NCBI GenBank assembly: GCA_018400515.1
Contig: JAGYMR010000047.1
Location: forward strand, 1-14,172
Direction of reading: 5' to 3'
Length of the DNA: 14,172 bases
From: Tangfeifania sp.
Lineage (GTDB): Bacteria; Bacteroidota; Bacteroidia; Bacteroidales; Prolixibacteraceae
In this document: in pieces, positions 13,639 to 14,172 of the stretch
How the letters are laid out: each line of letters begins with the position of its first letter
Numbering within the stretch: the stretch's first letter is position 1
Made by a program: the position numbers and the translations under genes
The notes under the pieces: model-generated
What the model saw: only the letters and a program-made list of their open reading frames with translations
Databases searched by the model: none
What the model was told of the DNA's origin: nothing

Positions 13639-14172
13639 TCATTGTAAGAACGGTCGCGGGTATCCACTTTTATCACTTCCCCTTCGTTGATGAACATGGG
13701 AACCATGATTTCAGCACCCGTTTCCAGGGTAGCCGGCTTCAAAGCAGTGGAGCTGGCAGTATTCCCTTTTTCCCCTTCAATGGTACTGGTAACCGCTAAT
13801 TCGACAAACGGAGGCATCTCAACCGTCAGGGGAGTTTCATTTTCCGCGTGAAAGTTAATCTCAATAACCTGCCCCTCTTTCAACAGATCGGCATTCTCAA
13901 TCATGGATTCTTGAATGGGAATTTGCTCAAAGGTTTCGGTATTCATAAAATGGTATCCCATATCATCTTTGTAAAGGTATTGATAGGGACGACGTTCCAC
14001 CCGTACTTCCTCCACTTTTACCCCCGAAGAAAAGGTATTCTCAATGACCCGCCCGGTTTTTACATTTTTAAGTTTTGTGCGGATGAAGGCCGGACCCTTT
14101 CCCGGTTTAACGTGCAAAAAATGAACAATTGTATAAATACCGTCCTTGTATTTAATGCACATACCATTTCTG
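13623..14172 (-). CDS. efp: Translation elongation factor P, 5' end cut by window edge
   Basis: EF-P binds between the P and E sites of the ribosome and relieves stalling at runs of proline. The visible 183 or so residues run in frame from the right edge ([11 protein letters not shown]) to the stop at 13623, so a start a few codons outside the window is expected: an internal ATG exists at 14162, but the family's N-terminus normally has a few residues before NGM. Domain I carries the KPGKGPAF loop, whose Lys is the site modified in E. coli EF-P; the modification enzymes are not in the window. Domains II and III follow, with [20 protein letters not shown] and the C-terminal [20 protein letters not shown] and [13 protein letters not shown]. 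All parts are intact. The gene converges on the ligase-like gene. Confidence 0.95.
   Translation of the reverse strand, partial: RNGMCIKYKDGIYTIVHFLHVKPGKGPAFIRTKLKNVKTGRVIENTFSSGVKVEEVRVERRPYQYLYKDDMGYHFMNTETFEQIPIQESMIENADLLKEGQVIEINFHAENETPLTVEMPPFVELAVTSTIEGEKGNTASSTALKPATLETGAEIMVPMFINEGEVIKVDTRDRSYNERVKK

Overview
The window looks like a chromosomal segment of a Bacteroidota bacterium, probably of the Bacteroidia. The reasons are: part of a subtype iii type VI secretion system (T6SSiii, with TssN and TssO, known only from this phylum); a DUF3667 membrane protein and a GH3-fold acyl-adenylating enzyme typical of the phylum; promoter cores of the form TAnnTTTG upstream of several genes; and few Shine-Dalgarno sequences. 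The order and species cannot be fixed from the sequence alone.

Layout. (1) Positions 1-4112, minus strand: a T6SSiii block read as tssN, tssK, tssO, tssG, tssE, with tssE running off the left edge. It encodes membrane proteins (TssN, TssO) and baseplate proteins (TssK, TssG, TssE). The sheath, tube, spike, ClpV, TssF and TssP/Q/R genes are not in the window. TssO ends in a strong Fis-type helix-turn-helix, which is the oddest feature here. (2) 4113-4585: a 473-base divergent spacer with a sigma70-like promoter facing the T6SS, an ORF interrupted by an in-frame stop, and a TATATTTG promoter facing right. (3) 4586-7742: an adenosine-kinase-like PfkB gene converging on a GH3-like gene plus deoxynucleoside kinase pair. 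The two kinase genes share a TTAA at their stops, and a terminator hairpin lies inside the last codons of the deoxynucleoside kinase. (4) 7743-8134: a 392-base, AT-rich, repeat-bearing spacer without a convincing gene. (5) 8135-9716: cvpA and a DUF3667 zinc-ribbon membrane protein, one base apart. (6) 9799-13590: tyrS, then a Wzz-like chain-length protein and an O-antigen ligase/polymerase-like membrane protein. (7) 13623-14172, minus strand: efp, running off the right edge.

How the genes work together. The T6SS proteins would form part of a contact-dependent contractile apparatus. The two kinases point to purine nucleoside salvage. The Wzz/ligase pair would act on a surface polysaccharide whose synthesis genes are elsewhere. 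tyrS and efp are translation housekeeping genes. Gene names come from motif and pattern recognition; no database search was run.
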